Part shown: piece after piece, positions 22,752 through 35,800 of the stretch
Numbering within the stretch: the stretch's first letter is position 1
How the letters are laid out: each line of letters opens with the position of its first letter
NCBI RefSeq assembly: GCF_029784165.1
Contig: NC_073696.1
Span: 106,290,665 to 106,354,664, forward strand
Direction: 5' to 3'
Length of the DNA: 64,000 nucleotides
From: Wyeomyia smithii
Lineage: Eukaryota > Arthropoda > Insecta > Diptera > Culicidae
The notes under the pieces: generated by a model
What the model saw: the letters and a program-made list of their open reading frames with translations, nothing else
Told to the model about the DNA's origin: nothing
Databases searched by the model: none
Position numbers and translations under genes: made by a program

Positions 22752-23215
22752 TTAAAAATTACCGAGACCCGGAATCTATTATCAAGAATGGCACCACTGA
22801 GTGCTCAGTTGAAAAAACAGCTGTCATATTATGTATAAAGTTGAAAATTGTAATTGTCGACTAGCGACATTCGATTATACTCTCATACCGTACATTATAC
22901 TTAACGTCGGAAGTAGTGCGGTGTATATGCGCATCTGATTTGCTATACAGCGCGGTACTTCCGACGTTAAGTATAATGTACGGTATGAGAGAAAAATCGA
23001 ATGTCGCTAGTCGCAAAATTCGACTTTCTACTTGGGCGGCAATAAGTTTTCGTAAATCTTGGTTCACCCAACTGTAATTTCGGCACAAAATATCCGACAT
23101 CTCGGTAGTGATAGCTCGGTAATATTTTGTGCTGAAATTTCAGTTAGGTTTACCGAGATTTACGAAAAATGTGACAGCTGTCATTCATTTTCTAACCGGG
23201 CACTCAGTGGCGCCC
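22752..23215. mobile_element. TIR element with internal hairpin, unit 2 copy
   Basis: Counterpart of 16821-17284. The internal hairpin (22858-23013) has better-matched arms than in unit 1. Confidence 0.7.
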
Positions 23216-24314
23216 GGTGAAACGATTGAGACGTTTGATTAAATGTAATATGGCGTTATTTGTTTACTAAGCAACATTGTTTTTCTCGACCATCTGAATA
23301 AACAGTGCAGTACTTACATGAAGATGTATCAAGCTTTTTATGAGCCATAATGGCGGACGCTATAATGCAAAGTTCGTAATAAATTACCTACTCTTTTGAC
23401 AGAGTAAAAAAAAATCACTGTAAACAATCGACACGTTACTGCGAAGTGGAATCCACTTACATCTGTGCTAATAGATGAAACATTTCATATCTACGTGGAA
23501 TACATTTGCGTTTCAGTTCACAGCACAAAATCAAGTGTTTTATACTTAACTTTACTGTGTCATGCATACTGAAATCAATCTTTTACACTCAGATTTCAAT
23601 ACTTGAACACGTCAAATGCCAAAACACGTTAAATTACCGTGGATTCCAATAAAAAATCGACATGGGTCGACATGATAGAATGATTAGGATCGTTTACTGG
23701 CTTTCATAGGCAAAGAGCATAAGGAATAAGCGTGCGATTTATTTTCTGTGTGGATAGAGGGGTGTCCCAAAATACAACTACAGCCGGAATTCGTTGGTTA
23801 GAACACGACTGCCACCCAACTAGCGAATCGTGTTCGATAGTTGGGTGAACTGACAGCTGGGCAAATTTTTCACAGGGGAGCGCCGATTGTTTGTTTTCTA
23901 TATGCTTTGAAAAAATTTCATAGCGGTAAAAATATGTCAAAAGAAATCCACTTGGCTCTTCTGCCTTACTGCTGCGGTAAATGATTAATGTATTTGGTAA
24001 ATACTTTTTTATACAAAAAATGGACCTTCCAACGAGAAGCAAAGTGATAGAGCGCAAGCACATCACTCTGCTTCTTGCCTAAAAAATGGCGAATTGCGAC
24101 GCTGGATATTTCCGGTGAAAGTGTTGAAGAAATAAAAGAACAAACAACCGAACAATAAACTTTTTTTTTTTTTTTTTTTAAAGGTTGTAGATTTATGACA
24201 TGTACTTTGTATATTACGCGATTGATTATGTCAGAGATGCAGATTGCAGATCGAATTGTCCAGATGATAGTGCTGAGCAACAAACTTCTCAATGCTGAAT
24301 GGAATAAGCGTAAT
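23216..24314. other. Duplicated non-coding flank, right part (unit 2)
   Basis: Counterpart of 17285-18383. No gene; includes the poly-T run at ~24161-24179. Confidence 0.5.
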
Positions 24315-25058
24315 AACTCCGGACTTCTTCGTGATTAGGGCGAATCTTACAGTGACAACAAAACTCAAAAAAGGCAAACAAAGTTTTCAATCACTAATTC
24401 AAATCCTAAATAACTATTGAACAATATGTTTGTCATCCAAATATTCTAATAAAAGCAAAACTGCTCTAGCTTTGTATATAGTAAACCTAAAACTTGAATT
24501 TCAGTCGCTTTACATGGTATATTCAAGAATTGATTGTTTCGCCCTTTACTATATGCCTTATTTTGATCTGCTCGACAGTATCGCCCTATACTCTGCGCCT
24601 TATTTTGATCTGCTCGACAGTATCGCCCTTTACTATGCGCCTTATTTTGATTTGCTCGACAGTATCGCCCTTCACTATGCGCCTTGTTTTCATCTGCTCG
24701 ACAGTATCGCCCCTTACTATGCGCCGTGTTTACGTTATTGTATCGGAGTACGCCCTTTGCTTTTGATGTTTATTTTGTTGATAATTTTGATTTCGCTTAT
24801 TCATCAAGATGAAGTCAAGTTTCGCCTTTCACTAACGTAAACAGCAAAAAGGGCTTATTCTTCATTCTATTTAATTTTGATGTAAAGTAGTTTTCGCCCT
24901 TAACAAACATCGAACTTTTTAATAGTTACAAAAGAGATGCATAATTTTCACGAAGTTTAAAGGTAGATAGTAGTTCACTTCATTCGTTTTCGGTATAATC
25001 TCATTTTGTTTACAGTTTGTTAGATTCGCCCTTAGTATTCCGAAGTATTCCGGAACTA
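24315..25058. mobile_element. Inverted-repeat element carrying a 42-bp minisatellite
   Basis: The left end (24315-24351, 'gattagggcgaatcttac') and right end (25019-25058, 'gttagattcgcccttag') are imperfect inverted repeats of ~35-40 bases, both including an 'accgga/tccgg' block. The interior is peppered with the motif 'cgccctt'. The duplication breakpoint (24407) lies inside this element. Unit 1 therefore carries only its first ~90 bases (18384-18475). Confidence 0.55.
24555..24725 (+). repeat. 42-bp minisatellite, about 4 copies
   Basis: The unit is 'gccttattttgatctgctcg' followed by 'acagtatcgcccta..ctctgc', 42 bp long. It is a multiple of three, so it stays open in two frames and gives repeats such as YFDLLDSIALYYAP. 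The last copies are diverged ('gttttcatctgctc'). There is no start context or domain, so I treat the open frames as a by-product of the period. Confidence 0.85.
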
Positions 25059-26827
25059 ACATGTTAATGAAGTTTTCACAACAATAAATAATAAATAATT
25101 TTATTCTAGTAATATTTTTATTACTTTTCGGACCCCTAAAACGTATTTTAATGAAGTTGAATTCTGACATTAGAGTGCTTTTTAGTTGGGTGACGGCCCA
25201 ACTAGCGAATACCTCTCTAACGAACTCCCAACTAACGAACACCCAACGAGCGAATCACCACTGTATAAATACTTTGTAATACTATAACTACTAGTACACT
25301 CTTTGACCAAGCGTCAAATATATGTCACTTTTTGACAGATGACATTTTGGTCTAAGATAATTGTTTGTCAAACTGTTTTTGATCAGTTCATGTTTGACTC
25401 GCGACTTTTTCAGTCGCTGTCCGGATAAGTTCGGGCGCAGACAGACGTCCAGTTTTTTTGTAGTAGCAATTCATAACTAGATAGCGCTACCAGTGACGCC
25501 AGCCTCGCACACCAGAAAAAAAAGTATTGTAGCGATAAGGTCATCAGGCGGCGCTAGTGTACAGGTGATTTAAAATGAATTCTCTTTCAAAAATTTACAC
25601 GGAATTTTTGATCAATGTTGTTCTTGCTTGAACGTCTGTCTGTGTTTCGGGTTTCGAAAGTTCGCTTGTTGATATCTCGGTAGATTATAAGAAAATTCAG
25701 AAGCAATGGTCGCGTTAAAACTTGCTTGCGTTGACGTTCACCAAGAGAAATTTGGTCTGTTCGTCACTTTCATTTTTTTAAATGCGGCAAACACGAACAA
25801 ACAATAATCACGCAAAAAATTGTCCAAAATATTTGACAAACGACATTACACTGCCTGACAAACACATCAAACATGTTTGGTTAAAAAGAAGCAAAATATT
25901 TGACAGCAGTGTTCAATGTCAAATAAATTTGACTTTTACACTAACGGTCAAATATTTTTTCAGAAAAACGTCAAATATTTTACCATTGGTTAAAGAACAT
26001 ACTACAGCCTTAAATATTGGAAATATTTCGCAATGTATCAATAGTGTCGTGTTTTTAGCGCTTTTTTAGATTAAAAATTAAGACAATGCCGGACAATGTC
26101 TGGCCAGCCTAAATAAGTTTAATCACAGATAACAGATATCCAAGCTAGAACAAAAAACTCCACAAATCGCGTGTAAGATTTCAAATTCTTACTCGTTTGG
26201 AATACTAACGACATCTTTCTGCAACTTGCGACTTTAACCACTTTAGTGATGGCTGCGCTGGTTTTTAGTCAAAGCTGCCAGACGCATGAAAATTCTCACA
26301 AATAGTAGAGTCGCTGTTTTTGCAACGATATAACATTGTTTTTGTGAGGTTTATGTATTTTTTTTTTCATATTAACACTAGAACAAACAAATTTATCGCA
26401 AATATAAACTGGGATAAAATAAAATTGTCGATTATGTACAAATTACGACTGCTAAAAATTTCTACATTAAAAAACGACAACGCTTCTTATTGCAATAATA
26501 TCGATAAGAGCTGGAAAACTATCGATTTTATCGAATTATTGACCACTAAGCGTTCTTAGCGCCACCATACTGCGTAATGCGACATGCTAAAAAACCGTTG
26601 CGTCTTTTTACACATTAAGCAAAATTAGTTTGGATGTCTGCTATCTGTGGTTTGATATTGGAGTATTCTGTCAAGTTCCTACTTGTTCTGCCTATTGATA
26701 TTCTCTCAAACGTATCAGTTAATGTTTTACTGTAAATTGGTTCTTTTTTGAAATCACATTTCTTAAACCTTTTTTTATCGATAGTATCATGAATATAAGA
26801 TTTCGACATAAACATTTTTCTGCCGTT
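25059..26827. other. Intergenic, no gene; dispersed repeats
   Basis: A small block of 'cccaactaacgaac' repeats near 25200-25250 resembles the inverted repeat at 17880-17920. The segment 26010-26055 ('ttggaaatatttcgcaatg') recurs at 62270-62305. No coding region is supported. Confidence 0.4.
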
Positions 26828-26987
26828 AGGAACCATTCAAATATTACATAACGCGAAATTTGACAATTTTCAATATCCAACCACCCCCACGTAACGCAAT
26901 TTTACATGTTTGACACACGCAAAGTAACACTTCGCTAAAACCCCCCCACCCCTGAGCGCGTTATGTATTATATGAATGATCCCTTAT
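26828..26987. mobile_element. MITE ~160 bp
   Basis: Imperfect terminal inverted repeats of ~30 bases: 'ggaaccattcaaatattaca' then 'taacgcg' at the left, and 'cgcgttatgtattatatgaatgatccc' compressed at the right (26957-26987). C-rich runs (cccccc) lie between. Short, with no ORF. The 'ggaccattcataaattac'-type end is recurrent in insect MITEs. Confidence 0.7.
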
Positions 26988-29900
26988 AACACATTTTCGA
27001 GGTCATCGCGTAAATTCGAGAGCGCAGCTATGCGGGCGGTGTTTCAGCTAGTATGATTTATTTGAAAGCATGATGTATTTAAATTTATGGAGGAACTGCG
27101 GAAGAGAATGGAAATATTTTTCCAAATGAATAATAATTCATGGTATTATTCTAGTTTTATTCATCAAATTGAATGAAATAAGATACCTCTTCTTTGTATG
27201 TCGATGTCGAATACCTGTGCTATGTAATAAGCAGTATCAACGCACCCCTCGTTGTTACATTCGCGCTGAAATTGTCAGAACAAGGCCTATTTCAATAGTT
27301 CACTTCAAAAACAGTTGCATTAGTATTGAACGATTTCTCCGACGTCATTATAGTATATCTTTTGTATTGGGCAAAGTGAGATAGAAAAGATTCCATCTTG
27401 CTTTTTTGATGCTACCTGTGGGTGTCTTTAGCCGCGTCGGCCATAAGCAAATTTGGCGTAGTTTCGCGTTTCTTTGATTTTTTGTTCAGCCGACGGGTGA
27501 AACGACGGTCGAAAGACGAGTGCGTTTGCGAACACAGAGTCAAATAGAGACATTAAGCTGGAAAGCATCACAGCGATCTTGTGATGTGAACTCCCGAAGA
27601 GAAGTGAACGATTGCTATGTGTGAGTGAATGCGTTCTTGTTGACTTTGTCACGATTGGAAAAGTAAGGAAAATTTTTAGTATTTTACGAGTTATTTCAGA
27701 TTAGAAATAAGAAAAAACATGATCTCGAAGCACGCTTGCCATCAAACATGTTAGGGATAGTGAAGTTTTCTGAAAACGATTCGTTTACGGTGCAAGAAAT
27801 GTGTTTTGAAAAAATGTGCTACTGCTGGTTCAATGTCTGTCTCGGCTGATGCGGAACATCTTCGCGGGTGTGGAATTTCATCACAAACAAAATGCCAAGC
27901 AGGGAATGCCAATTAAGACGCAAAAATGTGTGTGCAAATTCATTGCGAAAAATTCGATTCTAGTGGAAACATCTCGAGCGCTGGAGGGAAACAGAAAAAT
28001 GGACATCTGCATTGGCATGTAATACGTAATTGCGTCCTTTTGACGTCGTTTTTTTTTCCTTTGGATTTGCTCCTTGTTGCTCACTACTATTTTCTCACTG
28101 CTCATCATTTGTCATCCGTTTTGTCGTTGGATTGCGTCCGCTTGAATGTAGGTTAGGTCACTTAACATAGAAGCTGCTCTTGTGCGATTCAAAATCTTCA
28201 AAACGTGAGAAAATTATTCGGCTCGTAGATTCTGAACATTTTTGAATACTAGGTCTAAATATTATTTCGTTTAACGATAGGTAAAATTCATAAAATATAA
28301 TCATCTGTTGAAATTTTAAACTACATTTTCAAAATTTGTTTTTTCCAATGCTATCGCATTGGTGACAGCTGCAAAAGTATTTAATTGCTTTTTAATTCTC
28401 ACCAGTAACTAAATGCCGTAAGAATGATTTGATCGAATGTATGGTGAATGTTTTAGTATTGAGCTTTCACAAAAAGCGATAGCTTAGTTTGTTTTTGGTC
28501 TGTTTATTGCTTTGTGCACATCTATGAGCATATAGTCATAGCGAATGGGATCAACGGCATTTGACTGGCAAAGTGAGCAAAAAAAAAAAAATCTATCCAG
28601 TACACATTCTCTCATCTGTAACGAGACAGTATTGTTAGAGACAATGCTGTTACCTGAGTTATTTTGTTTCATCTGGCAGCATGATATTTTATAGTTTTAT
28701 TACATTTTTAGACGTTTTAACATAGTTTAGAACGATTTATCACGACATCTAACTAATATATGTTTGTTAATATTGTAATAAAAAGTGCGATTCAATTTTG
28801 GATTTGTCTGTTAGTAAGAACTAACGTTATATAAATTTTTATTCCATGAAATGGCACTTTCGTATTTTTGACAAATATTAATTTTATGATTTTTCAAAAA
28901 AAAGTCAGCTGTCGTATGTTCAAATCCTTGTTCGAGATTTAGTGTTAGCAGACAATCAGTATTGTCCGTCGCGAGGTCTGTGCCAAAACAACCTTAATTT
29001 ACATTTGTAATACGCCTTTTTGTGGTTAGCAGCAATAACAAGCTTTCTTTTGAAATGGATTGTGATGTTCCTCCTATATAGAATACGTTTACTGAAGTTT
29101 ATATCGATTCCTTGCGTAGTTTCTAAGGCCTTATAAAGGGTTACAAAGAGATCGGGATTGGCGGTTTGACACCTCATCGACCCATGCTTAGAGCAGATGT
29201 CAGAAGATTCCTTCAGATTAAAAGCTTGACCAAGTAGTTTGTTAGAAATGATTGTTCATACACGTTTGAATAAACCAAATTTCTCTGCTTCCGGGTAATT
29301 TATAACCAAGAACTTTCGTTACCAATCAGTCTATAACTTTCAGCTTTTGGAACATTTATTGCATTTTAATCGAGCCAACTAGCAGTTAATTTTCGAGGGT
29401 TTTTTACTTGCAGAGAAATAGATGTGACATCATTCGGCGTTTGGTGTCTACTTGTGACCCCTGTGCGGGGCACGGAAGACAGGTCTTAAATTTGAAGAAA
29501 TTTAACGAGTAATCTAGGTTTGGGATTCGCGATGAAAATGTTTAAAAATTGAAAAATATGGGAAAAAATCCGCAATTTGCAGAGATAGCTTTAGATAGAT
29601 TTTTTTACTCGTCATCTTCCGGTTCGCCGGTAATGATTTCAGCCTCCGGGCGGTTTTACCTGGTATCTCGGGTGGGAAGACATTTGAAGACATTTTTTCG
29701 CAAAACTTAAATAAGGCGTTTTACGAGATGCATTTAAAAAAATTAATGTTGGACCATTAGTTCCCAACTTTTTTGTCTTCGCGGCTTCCTTCGCAAAGCT
29801 TCGCGACTCCTTTTGCGAAGCTTCGCGGTCTCCTCAAAAATGCCAAATACAAGTTTTGCAATTCGAGGCTATGTTTGTCGGTCTCATATCGTCCTGCATG

Positions 29901-30477
29901 TCCAATTTATTTCATGTCTTGGTTTTATTTGCAGAATGGTTGGAAATCTGCTTTCATAGAGGTATGCAGAATGAAATTTTAATCACCTGTCAAATTTACC
30001 AAGCCTTCAAACCCTCCCTAGATGAGTTTAGAAGGATTTGTTCAGTTCCAAAATGCAATATACTGTTCTCAATCAACTTAGTTGATTATTTTTTGATTTA
30101 CTTATTTTCTTAAAAAATACCGTAATGCTGAGAAATTAGCCAAATATTTTTATTTTATTTAAGTAATTCTCGGTATTGGATTTCTGGAAAATTATATTGT
30201 TGCCAAACATTGTAAAGAGAGCTCTATAGTGTTCCATGCGAATTCTGCAATAGTGAATATTGCCATGCGCTTAGAGGGACGAATTTGAATTGAAAATCAG
30301 TAGAGGGTCACATATGCGTGGTAAATCATCAATGGGACAAACATTTTCGAAACATGCAATAAACTGTTGAATGACAGAATAAAATCGATTCAAAATAACA
30401 TAACATAGCGTAAAACGGCAGTTCTACACAGATTACAGATTAGAACATAGCATGAAACGGTAGAAGCAGATTAAAGA
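26988..30477. other. Long gene-free stretch; dispersed repeat at 29620-29770
   Basis: No frame shows a recognisable domain. The segment 29620-29770 ('gaagacatttgaagacattt') belongs, in inverse orientation, to the repeat also at ~51590-51840 and ~57040-57150 ('tcaaatgtcttcacgttcc'). The block 27420-27660 has a sequence style similar to a 5' UTR, but no linked exon was found. It could be an intron of a gene extending outside the exons I can recognise. Confidence 0.4.
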
Positions 30478-31094
30478 AATCTCCCAGCTGGTCTCGAGGT
30501 ACGAAGTTGACCTAACAGCCAGTCGTATGTTCGAGTCCCGGAGTTGAAAAAATCACAGGAGGGTTGTGTGCAAAGCCACGACCGCAAGGTTGAAGTAGAA
30601 TACTTTTAGAAGAAAGATAACCCGGCTGCTTGCGTGTCAGTCATTTTTCCTAGCAAATAAATGTTGACCGCTCATTGGCAGTATTGAAAATTCTGTGCAA
30701 ATGAAGTTGAAGTACTACTCAATTTCAGTTTGCACATATAAATACGACCTCACTGAACAGGAAAAGAACAAACTCTGCGGCGCAAACAAGTTTCAACAGT
30801 CGGAGTATATGTACATGTGAATTCAAATTAAGATATATAACTTTTGGTTGAAGCTCAGAACGAGAAAATATTAAATCTTCAATTCATTTGTTTCGTTGTC
30901 CTAGAAAGAACAGTTTGTTGTTGAATTTAAAATCGGATATGACGCTGATTGCATCTCTGTGTTACGCCGATATCGGGAGTTATGGTGAACTTACGTATGA
31001 CGAAGGCATCGTATTACCTATTTTATTGAATGAGAGAAAGAGGAATATTGTAAAATTTTGTAAACATTTAACTCAAACAATATTACCAAATCGT
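30478..31094. repeat. Composite repeat copy 2, left part
   Basis: Starts with a SINE-like head 'tctcccagctggtctcgagg' and box B 'gttcgagtcccgg', then the body 'ggagggttgtgtgcaaagcc' (30553) shared with 3815-3925. It continues to a 'ttgttgttgaatttaaaatcgg' block (30910) that matches ~4235. The I-type retrotransposon then interrupts it. Confidence 0.65.
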
Positions 31095-31528
31095 CATTCC
31101 GCGTCGAACACTCGACAGAAACGGACGTGCAAAGTGGTCGTTTTATTTCAATCCGGTCCGTGTGTACGAATAGCCAAACAAAAGAGTGTATTATTCGCGC
31201 TAAAGGCCAACTAGATTGTGAGTTGTGTCGCTACGTTCTGTACCCGGCTCGCAACTTTGGCTGTATTGGTGCAAAATACCAGCTGCAGTTTTGATCTGTG
31301 CACAGTGAATAGATCTTTCTAATTCAAGGCCATCAGTTGACAGTCGAGTCGTATCGCTGTGCTGAGTGATCTCACACCCGGCTCACTGCTGGTGGCTGTA
31401 TTGGTGCTGCTGTACTGGTGCTGCTGGCTGCTTTGGGTGCAGCTTCGAACGATCGGACAACCACTGCTGGAAGGAAGAAGTAAATAGGTACGTGTTCTTG
31501 TCGGCGCTAGTGCGCTACATTTAGCGCG

Positions 31529-32897
31529 ATGGATATAGATCCCTCGCCTCCCGTGCCACCATCCCCGAACCCCCTGACACTGACCCTTCTGTTACCCCCT
31601 CCCCTGTTCATTCTCCAGTCCCCCCTCGCCCCAGGCTTTACCCGGACGGATCTCAACAGGGCAGCTATTGTTTATTTTCGTCCAAAGGCAGGAGTGAATT
31701 CAAAGCGATTAAACATACTGCAAATTTCTAAAGACCTGACGAAGGGGTACAAGGCCGTGACCGAAATTTCCAAGGTCCGACCTAACAAGCTCCGTGTCGT
31801 GGTCAGTGATCTGGCACAGGCCAATGCTATCGCTTGCTCTGAGCTCTTCACACGCGAGTATCGCGTTTACATACCCGCACGAGACGTGGAGATCAACGGT
31901 GTCATAACCGATTCGAGTCTGTCTGTCGAGTGTATCCTAAAAAGTGCAACCGGTTGCTTCAAAAATACCGTAACACAGGCGAAGATTTTGGATTGTAAGC
32001 AATTGCGGTCCATGTCTCTCGTCGGCGGTAAAAAAGTTTACACTCCGTCAGACTCGTTTCGCGTTACGTTTGCCGGATCTGCACTCCCTAGCCACGTCTC
32101 GATCGACCGGGTTCGTCTGCCTGTGCGATTGTATGTACCCCGTGTTATGAATTGCACCAATTGCAAGCAGTTAGGCCACACAGCCGCCTACTGCTGCAAT
32201 AAGGCACGATGTAGCAAGTGTGGGGGAGACTCATGTGGAAGATTCTTGCAGTGTTAATGCTGAAAAATGTATTCACAGTGGGGAAAACCAGCATGAGCTC
32301 TCCACATGCCCGGTGTACATGCAGCGCAGAGATAAAATCAAGCGGTCACTTAAGGAGCGTTCAAAGCGTTCTTATGCTGAGATGCTGAAGAAGACCGTGA
32401 CCACTTCTACCATAATATCGAACCCCTTTGATCTGTTGTCCTCTGATGAAACCGATTCTGACGATTCATCAGCGGGAACATCTTATGCCAATCCTGGGGA
32501 GTCTAGGAAGAGGAAAAATGTTTCTTCTCCTAAACTTCCCCGTAAAGGTCCTAAGATTTCCCAAAGTGTAATGAAAAGTACGAACAAACCAAACAGTGCT
32601 GCGGAAAAACCGAAGCAAACTCCTCCTGGGCTTGCAAATTTAAAGTCCCAGGAGGAGTTCCCAGCACTGCCAGGAACATCTAAAACCCCAGTTGTTCCTT
32701 TTGCACATCCAGTTGATGAAACAAACTCTGGATTAGTGAAATTTTCTGACATTGTGGACTGGATTTTTGAAAATTTCAATGTACCCGATCCAATTAAAAT
32801 TTTTCTTACAGCATTCCTCCCAACAGTTAGATCATTTTTGAAGCAGTTGACTGCCCAATGGCCCCTCCTTGCAGCGATTGTATCCTTCGATGCCTAA
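31529..32897 (+). pseudogene. I-clade retrotransposon ORF1 (gag-like), frameshifted
   Basis: Frame 1 (31529-32257) begins MDIDPSPPVPPSPN, a Pro-rich N-terminus, and runs to the first CCHC knuckle (CTNCKQLGHTAAYC). It continues into CSKCGG, where an extra G in a G-run near 32220 breaks the frame. Frame 2 (32220-32897) carries the remaining Cys/His residues (HVEDSC, CIHSGENQHELSTC) and a basic, Ser-rich tail ending before ORF2. The protein would coat the transposon RNA. ORF1 and ORF2 overlap slightly (32869-32897). Confidence 0.8.
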
Positions 32898-35800
32898 TTC
32901 AACTGCGTATATGAAGGATTCTATCTCTGTCTTACAGTGGAATTGTAGAAGTATTTTACCAAAAATTGATTCGTTTAAAGTTTTGATAAATAAAAACAAA
33001 TGCGATGCATTTTCCCTTTGTGAAACTTGGCTTACTTCAAATATTGATCTCAACTTCCATGATTTTAATATTATTCGCCTTGATCGAGACACCCCATATG
33101 GAGGAGTACTTTTAGGGATTAAAAAGTGCTATTCTTTCTATCGTATTAACCTCCCCTCGATTCCAGGCATCGAAGTTGTCGCATGTCAAATGACAATACA
33201 AGGTAAAGAGCTTTGTATTGCCTTAATATATATTCCTCCCAGAGCACAGGTTGGGCAACGGCTGCTCTTTGATTTAATAGAACTTCTTCCCTCGCCACGT
33301 TTGATTTTGGGAGACTTCAACTCTCATGGTGTGGCTTGGGGTTTCCCTTACAATGATACCCGCTCCTCTTTAATCTATAACCTTTGCGATGACTTCGACA
33401 TGACTATTTTAAACAACGGTGAAATGACACGTATCCCGAAACCTCCAGCGCGCCCAAGCGCTTTGGATCTATCCTTATGTTCGACGTCGCTACGGTTGGA
33501 TTGCACATGGAAGGTAATCCTCGATCCTCACGGTAGCGACCATCTGCCTATTCTTATTTCAATTACAAACGGGTCAACTCGCATGCGACCAATTGACATT
33601 CCGTATGACCTCACATGTCGATTGGAAGTTATACGAGGAAATGATTTCAAAAGCGGTCGAGTCGATTCAACATTATCCACCACTTGAAGAATACAGCCTC
33701 CTCGCGGGCTTGATTCTCGACGCCGCGTTGCAAGCCCAAACGAAGAAATATCCCGGCGTAACGATCAAAGAACGGCCTCCCACTCCGTGGTGGGACCAAG
33801 AGTGCTCCGATGTCTACACGCAAAGATCCGACGCGTTTTTGGCCTTCCAGAAGGGAGGTATCCCTGGCGACTATTTACGGTATTCGGAGCTTGATACCAA
33901 GCTTAAAAGTTTGGCTAAAGCAAAGAAACGCGGATATTGGCGTCAGTTCGTGAACGAGACGTCGAGGGAGACATCGATTAGCACTCTTTGGAACACAGCC
34001 CGAAGAATGCGGAATCGCGTAACGGTCAACGAAAGCGAGGAGTCTTCAAGTCGGTGGATATTTGATTTTGCCAGGAAAGTATGTCCGGACTCTGTTCCTG
34101 AGCAAAACATTGTTCGCGATGCGTCTCCGGGCCACGACGCGATAGAATCACCTTTTACGATGGCAGAATTTTCAGTTGCCCTCCTGTCCTGTAACAATAA
34201 CGCGCCAGGGTTAGATAGAATCAAATTCAACTTGTTGAAGAATCTACCCGGCAATGCCAAGAGGCGCTTGTTGAACTTGTTCAATAAGTTCCTGGAGCAA
34301 AACATTGTACCGCAGGATTGGAGGCAAGTGAAGGTGATCGCCATCCAAAAACCAGGGAAACCAGCTTCTGATCACAACTCTTATAGGCCGATTGCAATGC
34401 TATCCTGTATCCGGAAATTGATGGAAAAAATGATACTCCGTCGTTTAGACCATTGGGTCGAATCAAATGGTCTACTATCAGATACTCAATTCGGCTTCCG
34501 CCGTGCCAAAGGGACGAATGATTGTCTTGCGTTGCTTTCAACAGATATTCAGCTGGCGTATGCTCGCAAAGAACAAATGGCGTCTGCGTTCTTGGACATG
34601 AAGGGGGCTTTTGATTTCGTTTCTATTGACATTCTTTCGGGTAAACTTCACCGACAAGGATTTTCTCCAATTTTGAACAATTTTTTGCACAATTTGTTGT
34701 CCGAAAAGCACATGCATTTTACGCACGGCGATTTGGCAACTTTTCGCATTAGCTACATGAGTCTTCCCCAGGGCTCATGTTTAAGCCCCCTTCTTTACAA
34801 CTTTTATGTAAATGACATCGACGAATGTCTGGCAAATTCATGCACGATAAGACAACTTGCAGACGACAGTGTAATCTCTGTTACAGGAGCCAAAGCTGCC
34901 GATTTGCAAGGACCATTGCAAGATACCTTGGACAATTTGTCTGCTTGGGCTTTACAGCTAGGTATCGAATTCTCTCCGGAGAAGACTGAGATAGTAGTTT
35001 TTTCTAGGAAGCATGAACCTGCTCAGCTTCAAACACAATTAATGGGTAAAACGATTTCTCAGGTTTTGGTACACAAATATCTTGGTGTCTGGTTCGACTC
35101 TAAAGGCACCTGGGGTTGTCACGTGAAGTATCTGATGAAAAAATGTCAACAAAGAGTGAATTTTCTTCGTACAATAACCGGCCAATGGTGGGGAGCCCAC
35201 CCAGGAGACCTTATAAGGCTTTACCAAACAACGATACTGTCTGTTATTGAGTACGGGTGTTTCTGCTTCCGCTCCGCAGCAAACACACATTTGATCAAAC
35301 TGGAGCGAATACAATATCGTTGTTTGCGTATCGCCTTGGGTTGCATGCAATCGACCCATACGATGAGTTTGGAGATCTTAGCTGGAGTACTACCATTGAA
35401 AAACCGCTTCTGGAGCCTGTCTTCTCGTATTCTAATCAAATGTGAGGTCTTGACCCGTCCCGTGATTGAAAGTTTTGAAAGGTTAATCGAACTTAATTCT
35501 CAAACCCGTTTTATGACATTGTATTTCAATCACATGTCCCAAAATATTAACCCTTCTTCGAATATTCCAAATCGTGTCGACTTATTAAATACTTCTGATT
35601 CTACTGTGTTTTTCGATACATCCATGATAGAAGAAACTCGTGGAATCCCGGATCATTTACGCGTGCAGCAGATCCCTAAAAATTTTTCCAATAAATATCG
35701 AAACATCAACTGCGACAATATGTACTACACTGACGGATCACTTCTTGATGGGTCCACTGGCTTCGGTATCTTCAATAACATTTAAACCGTCTCCCATAAG

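Larger units (their letters stand above)
18477..24407. repeat. Tandem segmental duplication, unit 2
   Basis: Direct second copy of 12650-18475. It starts inside the RT coding region of the LOA-like element ('tcttttgtatctatag') immediately after the end of unit 1, so ORF2 here is truncated by the junction rather than by 3' truncation at integration. Differences from unit 1 include an extra 55-bp tandem repeat (18486-18540 and 18541-18595), a 28-bp deletion at ~19690, a 76-bp extra segment at ~19728-19803 and scattered substitutions. Confidence 0.9.

Noticed and set aside
12650..24407. Two independent insertions of the same retrotransposon
   Set aside because: The 5' flank is shared for ~3 kb and copy 2 is cut at the unit junction, so segmental duplication explains it better.
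24430..24840. Open frames of 136 and 90 aa with a 14-residue repeat (YFDLLDSIAL...)
   Set aside because: They follow from a 42-bp minisatellite whose period is a multiple of three; two overlapping frames are equally open and there is no domain or splice context.
27800..28160. Possible coding exons with three overlapping small frames
   Set aside because: No domain, codon pattern or compatible splice sites could be supported; left as unassigned.
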